64,000 bases of DNA from Sinomicrobium kalidii (GCF_021183825.1 NZ_CP089211.1:1178001-1242000), one strand, 5' to 3'; shown: positions 8,049-17,857, counted from the first letter of the stretch. The notes: a model not told the origin generated them from the sequence alone. Numbers and translations: made by a program.

Positions 8049-9907
8049 GAAAACTATTACTGTCATCCATTATCGTCATTGTTGCCCTCGTTTATATCGG
8101 GAGGCTCTCCTACCTGCAATTAATTGCAAGCAACAGGGACAATCCGCTGGATGATACCGCTATAAAACGGGTATATGACTATCCGGAACGCGGATATATC
8201 TACGACCGTAACGGAAAATTACTGGTGGCCAACCAGCCTTCCTATGACGTCATGGTCATTCCCCGAGAAGTAAAGTCCCTGGACACCCTGGAATTCTGTT
8301 CACTTCTGAATATCAACCGGGAGGATTTTATTGAAAAATACAATAAAGCCCGTACCTATTCGCCAAGACTGCCTTCCGTATTCGTACCGCAGTTGTCCAA
8401 GGAAGAATATGCCGCTTTACAGGAAAAAATGCGGAAATACGACGGTTTTTATATCCAGAAACGGTCGCTCCGCCACTATCAGACCAAACACGGGGCAAAT
8501 ATTTACGGTTATATCAGGGAAGTAAGTGATTACGATTTAAAAAGGAACCCGGGCTATCAATCGGGAGAACTCATAGGAATACAAGGCGTAGAAGAATATT
8601 ATGAAAATATCCTCAGGGGGCAGAAAGGGGTGAAATTCATTCAGAAAGATCGTTTTAACCGGGATATAGGCTCTTATAAAAACGGGATATACGACACGCT
8701 TCCGGAACAGGGAAAAGACATTCAGCTCACCATAGATATTGACCTTCAGGCCTACGGGGAACAACTCATGGTAAATAAACGGGGGGGCATTGTAGCCCTG
8801 GAACCCAGGACCGGGGAGATCCTGGCGCTGGTCACCGCACCGAGTTATGACCCGTCGTTACTGGTAGGCAGGCAACGCTCGCGAAACTATACCCGGCTTT
8901 CTTACGATTCCATAGCAAAACCCCTGTATGACAGAAGCCTCCTGGCCATGTACCCTCCCGGCTCTCCTTTCAAGGCGCTGAATGCACTCGCGGCATTACA
9001 GGAAGGGGTTATTGACCCTTCGACCAGGATCACCTGTAAGAACGGTTATTATTACAACGGGAGAAGGCTTATGGCATGCCATTGCGGAGGCGGGACCAGG
9101 CAGTTGGTAAAAGGCGTTGCCTTGTCCTGTAACGGTTATTTTGCCAATGTGTACCGGAGGATCATAGACAAATACCCTACTTCTGCCGAAGGCATGACCG
9201 CCTGGGAAAACCACATGCGCAGCTTTGGCCTGGGGGATTATCTCGGGTATGACCTGCCCACAGGTAAAGCAGGAAGGATTCCGGATGCAGACATCTACAA
9301 TCGCATGTATGGCGAGCACCGGTGGTATTCCACAACCAACATATCCAATGCCATCGGGCAGGGAGAGGTGCTCACCACGCCCATACAACTGGCCAACATT
9401 ACCGCCGCGATTGCAAACCGGGGATATTTTTATACGCCACATGTCCTGAAAACCGTAGAAAACAACCCCATTAAAAACAAAAAATTCACCAAACCGAAGC
9501 ACACGACCATAGACAAAAAATACTTCGAACCCGTTATAGAAGGAATGTTTGATGTGTACAAAACCGGAACCGCAAGGTTTATTCAAATCCCGGATATCAA
9601 TATTGCCGGAAAAACCGGTACTGCAGAAAACTTTACGAAGGTAGACGGGGAGCGGACACAGCTTACGGACCACTCCATCTTTGTGGCCTTTGCCCCGGTG
9701 GAAGACCCGAAGATCGCCATTGCCGTTTTTGTAGAGAACGGGTACTGGGGGTCCAGGTATGCAGGCCCCATGGCTTCCATTATGATCGAAAAATATCTCA
9801 AAGGTGAAGTAACCAGAAAAGACCTGGAAAAACGCATGCTGGAATCGAGCCTGGAAGAAGAATACGCAAAACCATACAGCGGAAAACCCTTTAGGATTAA
9901 TGAATAA
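8045..9907 (+). CDS. mrdA: Penicillin-binding protein 2 (elongation transpeptidase)
   Basis: A class B penicillin-binding protein that cross-links peptidoglycan during cylinder elongation together with the RodA glycosyltransferase. The 620-residue protein has an N-terminal signal anchor (about 4-22), a dimerisation/pedestal region with YPERGYIYDRNG, and a C-terminal transpeptidase domain. The three active-site motifs are S307-P-F-K310 (SxxK), S361-C-N363 (SxN) and K523-T-G525 (KTG). The C-terminus is basic and hydrophilic. The gene overlaps mreD and rodA, so the operon is tightly coupled. Confidence 0.96.
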   Translation: MRKLLLSSIIVIVALVYIGRLSYLQLIASNRDNPLDDTAIKRVYDYPERGYIYDRNGKLLVANQPSYDVMVIPREVKSLDTLEFCSLLNINREDFIEKYNKARTYSPRLPSVFVPQLSKEEYAALQEKMRKYDGFYIQKRSLRHYQTKHGANIYGYIREVSDYDLKRNPGYQSGELIGIQGVEEYYENILRGQKGVKFIQKDRFNRDIGSYKNGIYDTLPEQGKDIQLTIDIDLQAYGEQLMVNKRGGIVALEPRTGEILALVTAPSYDPSLLVGRQRSRNYTRLSYDSIAKPLYDRSLLAMYPPGSPFKALNALAALQEGVIDPSTRITCKNGYYYNGRRLMACHCGGGTRQLVKGVALSCNGYFANVYRRIIDKYPTSAEGMTAWENHMRSFGLGDYLGYDLPTGKAGRIPDADIYNRMYGEHRWYSTTNISNAIGQGEVLTTPIQLANITAAIANRGYFYTPHVLKTVENNPIKNKKFTKPKHTTIDKKYFEPVIEGMFDVYKTGTARFIQIPDINIAGKTGTAENFTKVDGERTQLTDHSIFVAFAPVEDPKIAIAVFVENGYWGSRYAGPMASIMIEKYLKGEVTRKDLEKRMLESSLEEEYAKPYSGKPFRINE

Positions 9908-11204
9908 CTCCTTTATACGAAAAATAGACTGGCTTACGGTAATATTGTATTTCCTCCTGGTGTTCATAGGATGGCTGAACATATATTCCAGCAGTATTAC
10001 CGAAAGCAACGGGGTCTCTGTTTTCGACTTTTCCCAGTTTTACGGCAAACAGCTTACTTTCATAGGTCTCAGCAGTATATTTATTGTACTCATCCTGGCC
10101 ATAGACGCCAAATTCTACCAGCGGTTTGCAGGGGTGATATACCTCGTTTCCCTGGCTTCACTCGTCGGGGTCTTTCTCTTCGGAAAAACCATTGCCGGCC
10201 AGACAGCCTGGTATGACCTGGGTTTTTTCAGTATCCAGCCGGGAGAATTTGCCAAAACCGCAACTGCCCTGGCCCTGGCCGAATACCTCAGCGACTCCCA
10301 GACCAATATAAAACACTGGAAATACCAGCTAAAAGCCCTTTTGATCATGGGTGCACCCATACTTTTTATTTTACTCCAGCCCGACCCGGGGAGTGCCATG
10401 GTTTTCCTTTCTTTTATTCTCGTATTGCACCGCGAAGGGTTGCCGTCCATTTATCTGTGGAGCGGGCTGGGACTTACCTTCCTGTTCATCACAACACTGA
10501 TGTTCGGGGCCATAGGGGTTTGTGTAGTAACAGCGCTCTTCCTGATCCTTTATTTCCTCTGGCGAAAAAGAAGGAAAAAAATGGTCCCCGTCCTTCCTTT
10601 TATCACCTTGTTTATCATTACGGTGATCGTGACTTCAAGTGTACGTTTCACTTTTGACAATGTCTTTAAACAACACCACCGCGACCGGATAAGCCTGTGG
10701 CTGAAACTGGAAGACGACCCCACCAGACTCAGTGAGATCCGGAGGTCCATCGGTTACAATACCTACCAATCGGAATCTGCCATATCTTCCGGGGGATTTT
10801 CGGGAAAAGGGTTCCTGGAAGGCACACGTACCAAAGGTGGATTTGTCCCGGAACAGCACACCGATTACATATTCAGTACCGTTGGCGAAGAATGGGGATT
10901 TGTGGGCAGCTCTGTAGTGATACTGTTATTTACTTTCCTGTTGTTGCGCCTGTTGTTCCTGGCGGAGCGTCAAAAGTCCAAATTCAGCCGTATTTACGGG
11001 TATAGTGTGGCCGCTATATTGTTTTTCCATTTCACCATAAACATAGGTATGGTAATAGGCCTGCTGCCCACCGTGGGTATTCCCTTGCCGTTTTTCAGTT
11101 ACGGGGGATCAGGACTCTGGGCTTTTACCCTCCTGCTCTTCGTATTTATAAAACTGGATGCCAACCAGATCAACGAGTGGGAAGACTTTAATGAATTCCG
11201 TTGA
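9900..11204 (+). CDS. rodA: SEDS peptidoglycan glycosyltransferase RodA
   Basis: Polymerises lipid II into glycan strands in partnership with PBP2. The protein is 434 residues with about ten membrane helices. Family hallmarks are FGKTIAGQTAWYDLG, the QPDPGSA loop motif with the conserved Asp, GGFSGKGFLEGTRTK, VPEQHTDYIFSTVGEEWGF, and the C-terminal GIPLPFFSYGGSG. A non-membrane loop around residues 240-300 is longer than in E. coli RodA, as is usual in Bacteroidota. It is the last gene of the operon and overlaps mrdA by 8 bases. No hairpin terminator is evident before the repeat array that follows. Confidence 0.96.
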   Translation: MNNSFIRKIDWLTVILYFLLVFIGWLNIYSSSITESNGVSVFDFSQFYGKQLTFIGLSSIFIVLILAIDAKFYQRFAGVIYLVSLASLVGVFLFGKTIAGQTAWYDLGFFSIQPGEFAKTATALALAEYLSDSQTNIKHWKYQLKALLIMGAPILFILLQPDPGSAMVFLSFILVLHREGLPSIYLWSGLGLTFLFITTLMFGAIGVCVVTALFLILYFLWRKRRKKMVPVLPFITLFIITVIVTSSVRFTFDNVFKQHHRDRISLWLKLEDDPTRLSEIRRSIGYNTYQSESAISSGGFSGKGFLEGTRTKGGFVPEQHTDYIFSTVGEEWGFVGSSVVILLFTFLLLRLLFLAERQKSKFSRIYGYSVAAILFFHFTINIGMVIGLLPTVGIPLPFFSYGGSGLWAFTLLLFVFIKLDANQINEWEDFNEFR

Positions 11205-11221
11205 CAATATCGAAAAAATAA

Positions 11222-11714
11222 GCCGTATACCCAATTGCTTAAACAACGGACCGGATTACGTTTGCGGCGTAAGGGGTTCGGTTCGCCGCATACACAATTA
11301 AGTTCACCGTGTACCGGGTTGCTTATGCAGCGTAAGCAATTGCTTGAGCGGTAAACCGGATTAAGTTCACGGCATAACGAATTAAGTCCGCCGCATACAC
11401 AATTAAGTTTACCGCGTAACGGGTTGCTTGTGAATTCATAAGCAACTGCTTAAGCGGCTAACCGGGTTACGTTCGCGGCATACCCAATTAAGTTTACCCC
11501 ATACCGGGTTACTTATGCAGCATACCCAATTGCTTGAGCGGTGAACCAGGTTAAGTTCGCGGCATAACGGGTTAAGTCCGCCGCATACACAATTAAGTTT
11601 ACCGCATACCGGGTTGCTTATGCAGTGTAAGCAATTGCTTGAGCAGTGAACCGGGTTAAGTTCGCGGCCTAAGGGTTTAGGTTCGGCGTATACGCAATCC
11701 CTTAAACAGTACTG
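11222..11714. repeat. Degenerate 21-bp tandem repeat array (about 23 units)
   Basis: The stretch is built of short units near 21 bp, loosely CATACCGGGTTAAGTTCGCGG, with blocks such as AATTAAGTT, CCGGGTTGCTTATGCAG and the palindrome AAGCAATTGCTT alternating. A higher-order period of about 105 bp (five units) is visible: the unit starting CGCATACACAATTAAGTT begins at about 11287, 11392 and 11582, with a variant near 11477. There are no direct-repeat/spacer alternations as in CRISPR. It lies between rodA and the converging prc gene. I infer a non-coding array grown by slippage or unequal exchange. Confidence 0.85.
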
Positions 11715-11759
11715 TTCCGGGCTTTCCGGGGAACAAAAAACAACCGTATTCACCACCGA

Positions 11760-12376
11760 AAACGCTTCAAGAGCACCCGGGCAAGGAATCGTAAGCGGTG
11801 TAGCGCTTGCCGTAGATCATTCCTTTTCAGCCTCCCCGCCAAAGCCCGAACCGGGGTGACAACCACTGTTCCCGGCTGTTGGCAGACCCGGAGTTACGGT
11901 GATGTATTCCGGATCAGGATCAAAGGTTGTGGATTTTTTCACTTGTTGTAAGTTTCCCGTTTTGGTTTTGCCACGGATACACGAATGTTTTTTGGGTTGA
12001 ATGTTGCAAGTAAGGTTGTATGTTAATTATTGGGTTATTCAGTTATTTAGGCATCACGCACGAACTCAATAACCTGTCGTTAACCTGTTAACTCAACAAC
12101 AAGACTATGATTTTTATACTACTCAAGGGTTGCAATAAATGACTCTCAATTGAGGCCAATAACAAACACTGTAACAAAAAGGAACTATTTTATAAATCGC
12201 AAGTCGTACCTCCTATGTCCTGTTGTCATATGTCTGAACCCCAACAGTGTCCACAACTTTTAGGATTGATCCGCAATGATATCATTATGCTTAAAGACCA
12301 TGGTAACTTGCTTAAGGCTGTTATACACAGGCTACGTAAACCGTTAATATCATGACTTTCGTTCTCAGCAAGGGGT
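11760..12376. other. Gene-free stretch between the repeat array and the prc terminator
   Basis: No convincing reading frame on either strand. It contains GCCACGGATACACGAATG near 11970, a phrase that I recall as common in gene-free DNA of Bacteroidota, several degenerate TTATTG/AACCTG repeats around 12020-12100, and one copy of the motif described at 12251-12273. Confidence 0.5.
12251..12273 (-). repeat. Copy of an interspersed motif (TCCTAAAAGTTGTGGA)
   Basis: Read on the minus strand, this site is CGGATCAATCCTAAAAGTTGTGG. Closely related sequences occur at 36407-36433 (+), 36673-36693 (-) and 60918-60939 (+), all in gene-free DNA. It may be the end of a small mobile element or a genome-specific extragenic repeat. 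Confidence 0.5.
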
Positions 12377-12412
12377 AAAAAAAGAAGGTGCCTAAACTTG
12401 TTAAACACCTTC
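12377..12412 (-). terminator. Terminator of the prc gene
   Basis: GAAGGTG (12384-12390) and CACCTTC (12406-12412) form a perfect 7-bp stem. Read on the minus strand it is followed by a T-run, and it lies about 30 bases past the stop of the protease gene. Confidence 0.7.
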
Positions 12413-12444
12413 ATCTTAAAATATTTTCCGGGAATTGCGGTACG

Positions 12445-14577
12445 CTAATCCCTTATTTTAGCCAAACGCTTTTTATTATCGGAGGTCAACTGCAGATCGG
12501 CAAGGACATTAAGCGCTTCTTCCACATATACATCCTTGGACAGGTTCTCATGCCAGCGTTGCCTTTTGTCCCTGAGTACCGTATCTTTCTCCATCAGTTT
12601 GTTTTCATAAGGCAGGGAACGGAACGTAAGATCCGTTTTGTAATCGGACAGCGCATCAAAGTGCTTCGCCATTTCTTCGTCTTCATCAATGGATTTCCTG
12701 TAGGCTTCATAATTCAGGGAGTAGGTGTTCTCGTCCTGTTTCTTTTTCACCCACCGGGCATTTTCATCGATCAGGGCCAACCGTGAATTTTCTTTCGTTC
12801 TTTCCTTACTTTTTTTTACGGTGTAATCATAATTCACATAACCGTCCCAGGGCCGGTAACTGGCCGCATCGATCTTATCCCACGGCAATGGATTTTCCTG
12901 GTCTTTTTCTCCAATGTCTATATAGCTGTACCTGTCCGGAATCGCTATATCACTTTTTACACCCTCAAGCTGGGTAGAGCCCCCGTTGATCCGGTAGAAT
13001 TTCTGTGTGGTCAATTTCAGGGCGCCTACATCGCCGTAATCGTTCTTTTGACTGAGGAACTGGTTCAGGTCAATAACATTCTGTACAGTTCCCTTTCCGT
13101 AGGTTTGTTTACTTCCTATCACTACGGCACGTTTGTAATCCTGCATGGCAGCGGCAAGTATTTCAGATGCGGAGGCCGACAATTCATTGACCAGTATGAC
13201 CAGCGGCCCGTTCCATTGCACACGTTCGTCGGTATCGGAGAGCACTTCTTTCTTTTTCCCCGATGATTTCACCTGAACAATAGGCCCCTCTTCTATGAAG
13301 AAACCGGCCATGTCCACTACGGTTTTAAGCGAGCCTCCGCCGTTGCCCCTGAGGTCCAGTACCAATCCCTGCATTCCCTGTTCTTTGAGCCTTTCAATTT
13401 CCTGCTCCACATCAGATGCCGCGTTGCGGTCACTATAGTTGTCAAAATCAATATAGAACTTGGGCAGGTTAATAACCCCGAACACTTTACCGTCTTTCTC
13501 CACAACAGACGACTTGGCATAGGATTCTTCCAGTTCCACGACATCGCGGACAATAGACACCACCTCGGTGGTGCCGTCTACCTTCTTCAGGGTAAGTTTC
13601 ACCTCCGAACCTTTGGGCCCTTTAATGAGCTTCACGGCATCTTCCAGGCGCATGCCTATGATATTCACGGGTTCCTCATCACCTTGCCCCACACGGAGTA
13701 TCTCGTCACCGACTTCCACTTCATTTCCCCGCCATGCCGGTCCGCCCGAAATAATCTCTACAATTTTTATACGGTCGTTCTTTCTTTGCAATCGCGCACC
13801 AATCCCCTCAAATTTACCCGACATACTGGTATCGAAACGGTCTTTCTCTTCGGGTGCAAAATAATAGGTGTGCGGATCAAACTCCGACACTATCGCATTG
13901 AGGTACATCACAAACCAGTCTTTCCTTTCCAGGTCATCTACCAGGTCAAAAAACTCTTCCTGGGTTTTCAATGCAGATTTCCTGGCCTCTTCTTCCACTT
14001 CATCCACGGATTTCATGGCATAGGTTTCATCCTCCCCTTTCTTGTCCTCTTCTTCCTCTATCCTGGTCACATACCCGGAAAGAGCGGAAAATTTAAGGTA
14101 CTTTTTCCACCTTTCTTTCAATTCTTTCTTTGAAGTAGCGAAAGGAAGGTTTTCATAGTCCATCACTATGGTTTCATCTTTCGTAAAGTCAAAAGGCTTT
14201 TCCAGTATTTCCTTGTATATTTCCCGGCCTTCTTCCATACGCTGAACGAGACGTCCGTGTACCAGGTCGAAAAAAGCAATATCGGAATCCTTGATCTGGT
14301 CGTCTATTTTATGCTTGTATACTTCAAACTCATCGATATCCGACTGCAAAAAATAGCGTTTGGACGGGTCCAGTCTTCGGATATACTCGTCAAACACTTT
14401 TTCGGAAAAACCGTCATCCATCTCGGCCGGGTTAAAATGTCCTTTCTCCAGCACATAAGAGATCAGTTGTATAAGCAGTTTGTCTTTATCCGGGTTATCG
14501 AATGTCTTATTCGTAAAACTACAGGACGCTGCCGATATGAGCAACGCCGCCAGTACATACACAAAATTCCTTTTCAT
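12445..14577 (-). CDS. prc: Carboxy-terminal processing (tail-specific) S41 protease, lipoprotein
   Basis: A periplasmic serine protease that trims protein C-termini. I chose the ATG at 14577 because it gives a compact lipoprotein signal peptide ending in SAASC; an in-frame start 24 bases upstream is also possible. The order is an N-terminal helical domain, a PDZ domain (about residues 230-320, with GIGARLQRKNDRIKI), and the S41 catalytic core. The core holds the nucleophile Ser in NELSASASEIL and the general-base Lys in GSKQTYGKGTVQN. The C-terminal domain of about 190 residues is rich in Lys and Glu, as in E. coli Prc. The gene diverges from surE, and a hairpin terminator lies downstream. 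Confidence 0.93.
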   Translation of the reverse strand: MKRNFVYVLAALLISAASCSFTNKTFDNPDKDKLLIQLISYVLEKGHFNPAEMDDGFSEKVFDEYIRRLDPSKRYFLQSDIDEFEVYKHKIDDQIKDSDIAFFDLVHGRLVQRMEEGREIYKEILEKPFDFTKDETIVMDYENLPFATSKKELKERWKKYLKFSALSGYVTRIEEEEDKKGEDETYAMKSVDEVEEEARKSALKTQEEFFDLVDDLERKDWFVMYLNAIVSEFDPHTYYFAPEEKDRFDTSMSGKFEGIGARLQRKNDRIKIVEIISGGPAWRGNEVEVGDEILRVGQGDEEPVNIIGMRLEDAVKLIKGPKGSEVKLTLKKVDGTTEVVSIVRDVVELEESYAKSSVVEKDGKVFGVINLPKFYIDFDNYSDRNAASDVEQEIERLKEQGMQGLVLDLRGNGGGSLKTVVDMAGFFIEEGPIVQVKSSGKKKEVLSDTDERVQWNGPLVILVNELSASASEILAAAMQDYKRAVVIGSKQTYGKGTVQNVIDLNQFLSQKNDYGDVGALKLTTQKFYRINGGSTQLEGVKSDIAIPDRYSYIDIGEKDQENPLPWDKIDAASYRPWDGYVNYDYTVKKSKERTKENSRLALIDENARWVKKKQDENTYSLNYEAYRKSIDEDEEMAKHFDALSDYKTDLTFRSLPYENKLMEKDTVLRDKRQRWHENLSKDVYVEEALNVLADLQLTSDNKKRLAKIRD

Positions 14578-14838
14578 CTGTTTAATTTTTTTACTTTGCA
14601 CCTCGTATCCCCGAACCTCAAAACACGAACCCGGGAAAATACATCACTGCGGAACACGCTATACTACATCTTTTCGTAAAAGCCACTTCTCTTTTCAGAA
14701 AAATACCGAAAAATAATGCGTTGTTTATCTTCCGGTACACTTTAGAAACCTCTAAATTACTGAAAAAATTATGCCACTTTACTACAATGATACTAATTTT
14801 TTGTTAAACGCAAAACGATACGGCAACAGCAGAGCCAA

Positions 14839-14871
14839 CGGATTCCGGATATAACGCTCAACCGGAATCCG
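14839..14871 (+). other. Perfect 10-bp hairpin in the prc-surE divergent region
   Basis: CGGATTCCGG (14839-14848) pairs exactly with CCGGAATCCG (14862-14871) around a 13-base loop, and GTTTTGGG follows. It lies about 75 bases before surE. It could be a leader hairpin, a weak terminator or a protein-binding dyad. The rest of the 369-base divergent region holds only AT-rich promoter-like sequence. Confidence 0.4.
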
Positions 14872-14946
14872 GTTTTGGGCTTTACAAAAGCGAACGTGGG
14901 CATAAAAAATGCTTATTTTAGCAACACAAATCAAGTGTAGACCTTC

Positions 14947-15723
14947 ATGAAAAAGAGACCCCTGATACTGGTGACCAATGACGACGGCATAGCCGCACCG
15001 GGCATAAGAGCCCTTATAGAAGTCATGAAAAAAATTGGCGATGTTATTGTCGTTGCCCCGGACAGCCCGCAATCGGGCAAAGGACACGCCGTTACGATAG
15101 ATGCCACCTTGTTCTGCAACAGGATAAACATAGATGACCAGGTTACCGAGGAGTACAGTTGTTCCGGTACACCGGTGGACTGTGTAAAACTTGCGGTAAA
15201 CGAAATACTGAAAAGGAAACCCGATATCTGCGTAAGCGGCATCAATCACGGTTCCAATTCTTCCGTGAATGTCATTTACTCCGGTACCATGAGCGCTGCG
15301 GTAGAAGCCGGAATAGAGGGAATTCCCGCCATAGGCTTTTCGCTCTGCGATTACTCGTGGGACGCCGATTTCGAAACCATCAAGGATTACATCAAAACCA
15401 TAACGGTCAATGCCCTGAAAAATGGCATACCCAAAGGCGTAGTGCTCAATGTCAATTTCCCAAAACTGAAAAAAGAGGACATCAAAGGCATTAAAATATG
15501 CCGACAGGCCAATGCGAGGTGGGTGGAGGAATTCGACAGGCGAACCAATCCGCAGGGCAGGGAATATTACTGGCTTACGGGCAAGTTCGTCAATCAGGAT
15601 AAGGGCGAAGACACAGACGAATGGGCACTGGCCAACGGCTATATTGCGGTAGTTCCCGTACAGTTTGACCTGACCGCACATCATGCCATACAACCTTTAA
15701 ATACCTGGAACCTGAATGATTAG
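14947..15723 (+). CDS. surE: 5'-nucleotidase SurE
   Basis: A metal-dependent nucleoside monophosphatase/exopolyphosphatase of the stationary-phase survival family. The 258-residue protein starts MKKRPLILVTNDDG, which carries the metal-binding Asp pair, and continues with APDSPQSGKGHAVT and SGINHGSNSSVNVIYSGTM, the signature strings of the family. It is the first gene of a run, surE - small membrane protein - lpxB - C40 peptidase - comEC. Its 3' end overlaps the next gene by 8 bases. Confidence 0.96.
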   Translation: MKKRPLILVTNDDGIAAPGIRALIEVMKKIGDVIVVAPDSPQSGKGHAVTIDATLFCNRINIDDQVTEEYSCSGTPVDCVKLAVNEILKRKPDICVSGINHGSNSSVNVIYSGTMSAAVEAGIEGIPAIGFSLCDYSWDADFETIKDYIKTITVNALKNGIPKGVVLNVNFPKLKKEDIKGIKICRQANARWVEEFDRRTNPQGREYYWLTGKFVNQDKGEDTDEWALANGYIAVVPVQFDLTAHHAIQPLNTWNLND

Positions 15724-15997
15724 AAAAGAAATAGCCATAGGATTTGCCGTAGGGATCATAGCCAATGTTTTCGGTTCCCTGCTCTACATTTTACTCTTTT
15801 CCGACCTGGGGATCACAGCAACCCTTGAGGAAGCCCACAAGGCAGGACATTTTGGCAGCATTCTGGCTCTCGGGGCAATACTCAACCTGCTGGCTTTTTT
15901 CGGTTTCCTGAAGATCAAACGCGACCACAGGGCCAAAGGAGTTTTAATGGCCACAATATGCACCGCGATTATCGTTCTCATTTATAAAATACGCTGA
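15716..15997 (+). CDS. Small membrane protein of unknown function
   Basis: 93 residues with three hydrophobic helices: about 6-28, 45-64 and 72-90. The ATG overlaps the surE stop (AATGATTAG), which supports real translation by coupling. The position between surE and lpxB suggests an envelope role, but no motif allows a function to be given. Confidence 0.8.
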   Translation: MIRKEIAIGFAVGIIANVFGSLLYILLFSDLGITATLEEAHKAGHFGSILALGAILNLLAFFGFLKIKRDHRAKGVLMATICTAIIVLIYKIR

Positions 15998-16058
15998 TGC
16001 TTTGGGCACACCGGATATTTATGGATAAAAAAACAACAGGCTTAACGCTTTTAAACCG

Positions 16059-17180
16059 ATGAAATATTATATCATAGCAGGAGAAGCTTCCGGAGACCTC
16101 CATGCCGCCAATCTGATGAAAGCCCTGAAAGTTCAGGACGAGGATGCCGTTTTCCGCTTTTGGGGAGGAGACCTTATGCAGGCCGTTGGCGGAACCCTGG
16201 TCAGGCATTACAAGGATCTTGCCTTTATGGGGTTTGCAGAGGTCCTTATGAACATACGGACTATCTTTAAGAACATCGCTTTCTGCAAAAAAGATATAGC
16301 ATCTTTTGCACCGGACGTCATTATTTTTGTGGACTATCCCGGATTCAACATGCGTATTGCCAAATGGGCCAGGACGGAAGGATACCGAACACACTATTAC
16401 ATTTCGCCACAGCTCTGGGCATGGAAAGAAAACCGGATAAAGGCCATTAAAAGGGATATTGACGAAATGTATGTTATCCTGCCTTTCGAAAAGGATTTTT
16501 ATGGAAAAAAACACGGTTTCCCCGTTCATTTTGTCGGGCATCCCCTTATCGATGCCATTGCACAGTATCCCAAAGTAGATGAATTGCAATTCCGGAAGAA
16601 CCATAACCTGCACCCTGAAAAACCGATCATTGCCCTTCTTCCCGGAAGCCGGAAACAGGAAATACGGAAAATGCTTTCGGTAATGCTGGAAATGGCGCCG
16701 CTTTTCAAGGCATACCAGTTTGTCATTGCCGGTGCTCCCGGACAGGATGCTGCTTTTTACCGCCCTTTTATTACCGATGCCAATATTGCATTAATAAGCA
16801 ATAAAACATATAACCTTCTCAGTGTTTCCACGGCAGCCCTCGTTACCAGTGGTACGGCTACCCTTGAGACCGCCCTTTTCAAGGTCCCTGAAATTGTCTG
16901 TTACCGGGGCAACTGGTTTTCTTACCAGATCGCCAAAAGGATCATCACTTTGAAATACATATCCCTGGTTAACCTGGTCATGGACAAGGAAGTGGTGACC
17001 GAACTCATTCAGGGCGATCTCAACAAAAAACGTCTGCGGGAAGAACTTGTCAAGATCCTGGACGATAAAAAACGTAAGCAGGTATTCAGTGATTACCACG
17101 AACTCGAGAAAAAGCTGGGTGGAAGGGGAGCCAGCAGGCAGACCGCCCAACTCATCGTTTCTAAAATCAAAAGTACTTAG
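16059..17180 (+). CDS. lpxB: Lipid-A-disaccharide synthase
   Basis: Condenses UDP-2,3-diacylglucosamine with lipid X to give the lipid A disaccharide on the inner face of the cytoplasmic membrane (glycosyltransferase family 19). The 373-residue protein opens with MKYYIIAGEASGDLHAANL and contains FWGGDLMQAVGG, VDYPGFNMRIAKWA, YYISPQLWAWKENRIKAIK, VGHPLID and LLPGSRKQEI, all strong family signatures. The late VTSGTATLETAL is the nucleotide-sugar-binding segment. Confidence 0.97.
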   Translation: MKYYIIAGEASGDLHAANLMKALKVQDEDAVFRFWGGDLMQAVGGTLVRHYKDLAFMGFAEVLMNIRTIFKNIAFCKKDIASFAPDVIIFVDYPGFNMRIAKWARTEGYRTHYYISPQLWAWKENRIKAIKRDIDEMYVILPFEKDFYGKKHGFPVHFVGHPLIDAIAQYPKVDELQFRKNHNLHPEKPIIALLPGSRKQEIRKMLSVMLEMAPLFKAYQFVIAGAPGQDAAFYRPFITDANIALISNKTYNLLSVSTAALVTSGTATLETALFKVPEIVCYRGNWFSYQIAKRIITLKYISLVNLVMDKEVVTELIQGDLNKKRLREELVKILDDKKRKQVFSDYHELEKKLGGRGASRQTAQLIVSKIKST

Positions 17181-17245
17181 TTTAACATCTGCACAGTGCG
17201 GGAAAAACACATTTTTTAGTATTTTAGCGCAAACCTGTTTTGCTC

Positions 17246-17812
17246 ATGCGGCGAACCTATTTTATTTTTTTTCTGCTATTATCCATTTGTGCCTGCAAAT
17301 CGAAGAAAGCACCTTTGGAAAAACCAAGGGCAATTACAGTAAAGGGCACCCCGCCCGACAAAACCGTACACGTAGAAGCCTGGCCCGGTGAAAATACCGG
17401 AAAGGCAACTGACCACGGGCCGGAAAGCAAGACCAAGGCCAACGAGATCATCCAAACGGCGATTTCTTACAACGGTACAAGATACAGGTACGGGGGCACC
17501 ACCAGGAAGGGCATGGACTGCTCCGGGCTGGTATATGCTTCCTTTAAAGCACACGATATAGCCCTGCAACGCGCCTCTTACATGATGGCCGGACAGGGCA
17601 CCAAAATAAAGCTCAAAAACGTAAAAAAAGGAGATCTCCTCTTCTTTAAAACGAGCAGAAAGAACAGGATAAACCACGTGGGGCTCGTCGTGGAGATCAA
17701 GGATGAGGATATCCGTTTTATTCATTCCACTACCTCCAGGGGAGTTTTAATCTCTTCGCTCCGGGAAGGATATTGGAACCATGCCTTTACCGAAGCCCGG
17801 CGCATCCTGTAA
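17246..17812 (+). CDS. C40 (NlpC/P60) peptidoglycan endopeptidase, lipoprotein
   Basis: A cell-wall hydrolase that cuts within the stem peptide. The ATG at 17246 is preferred to the TTG two codons earlier because it starts a clean lipoprotein signal peptide (MRRTYFIFFLLLSICACKS). A low-complexity linker of about 50 residues leads to the NlpC/P60 domain, with catalytic Cys92 in MDCSGLV, His in RINHVGLVVE and the third polar residue in RFIHSTT. The substrate-entry motif YRYGGTTRKG is typical. The gene sits 65 bases after lpxB and 45 before comEC. Confidence 0.9.
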   Translation: MRRTYFIFFLLLSICACKSKKAPLEKPRAITVKGTPPDKTVHVEAWPGENTGKATDHGPESKTKANEIIQTAISYNGTRYRYGGTTRKGMDCSGLVYASFKAHDIALQRASYMMAGQGTKIKLKNVKKGDLLFFKTSRKNRINHVGLVVEIKDEDIRFIHSTTSRGVLISSLREGYWNHAFTEARRIL

Positions 17813-17857
17813 CTACATACCTTTCAACAGGTTCCGTATATTTTCTTATTTTTAGGC

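Noticed and set aside
8996..10009. Long antisense open frame opposite PBP2
   Set aside because: Shadow frame; the PBP2 active-site motifs on the plus strand leave no doubt about the coding strand.
11222..11714. CRISPR array
   Set aside because: Units follow each other without unique spacers, are too degenerate, and no cas genes are present.
11436..11756. Minus-strand open frame of about 106 codons with heptapeptide repeats
   Set aside because: The frame exists because the 21-bp unit is a multiple of three; part of the array beyond 11436 is closed by stops, the start lies in non-repeat DNA without support, and the Cys-rich product resembles no known protein.
12226..12414. Minus-strand 62-codon open frame after the prc gene
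   Set aside because: It overlaps the prc terminator hairpin and the interspersed motif, which explains its sequence better than coding.
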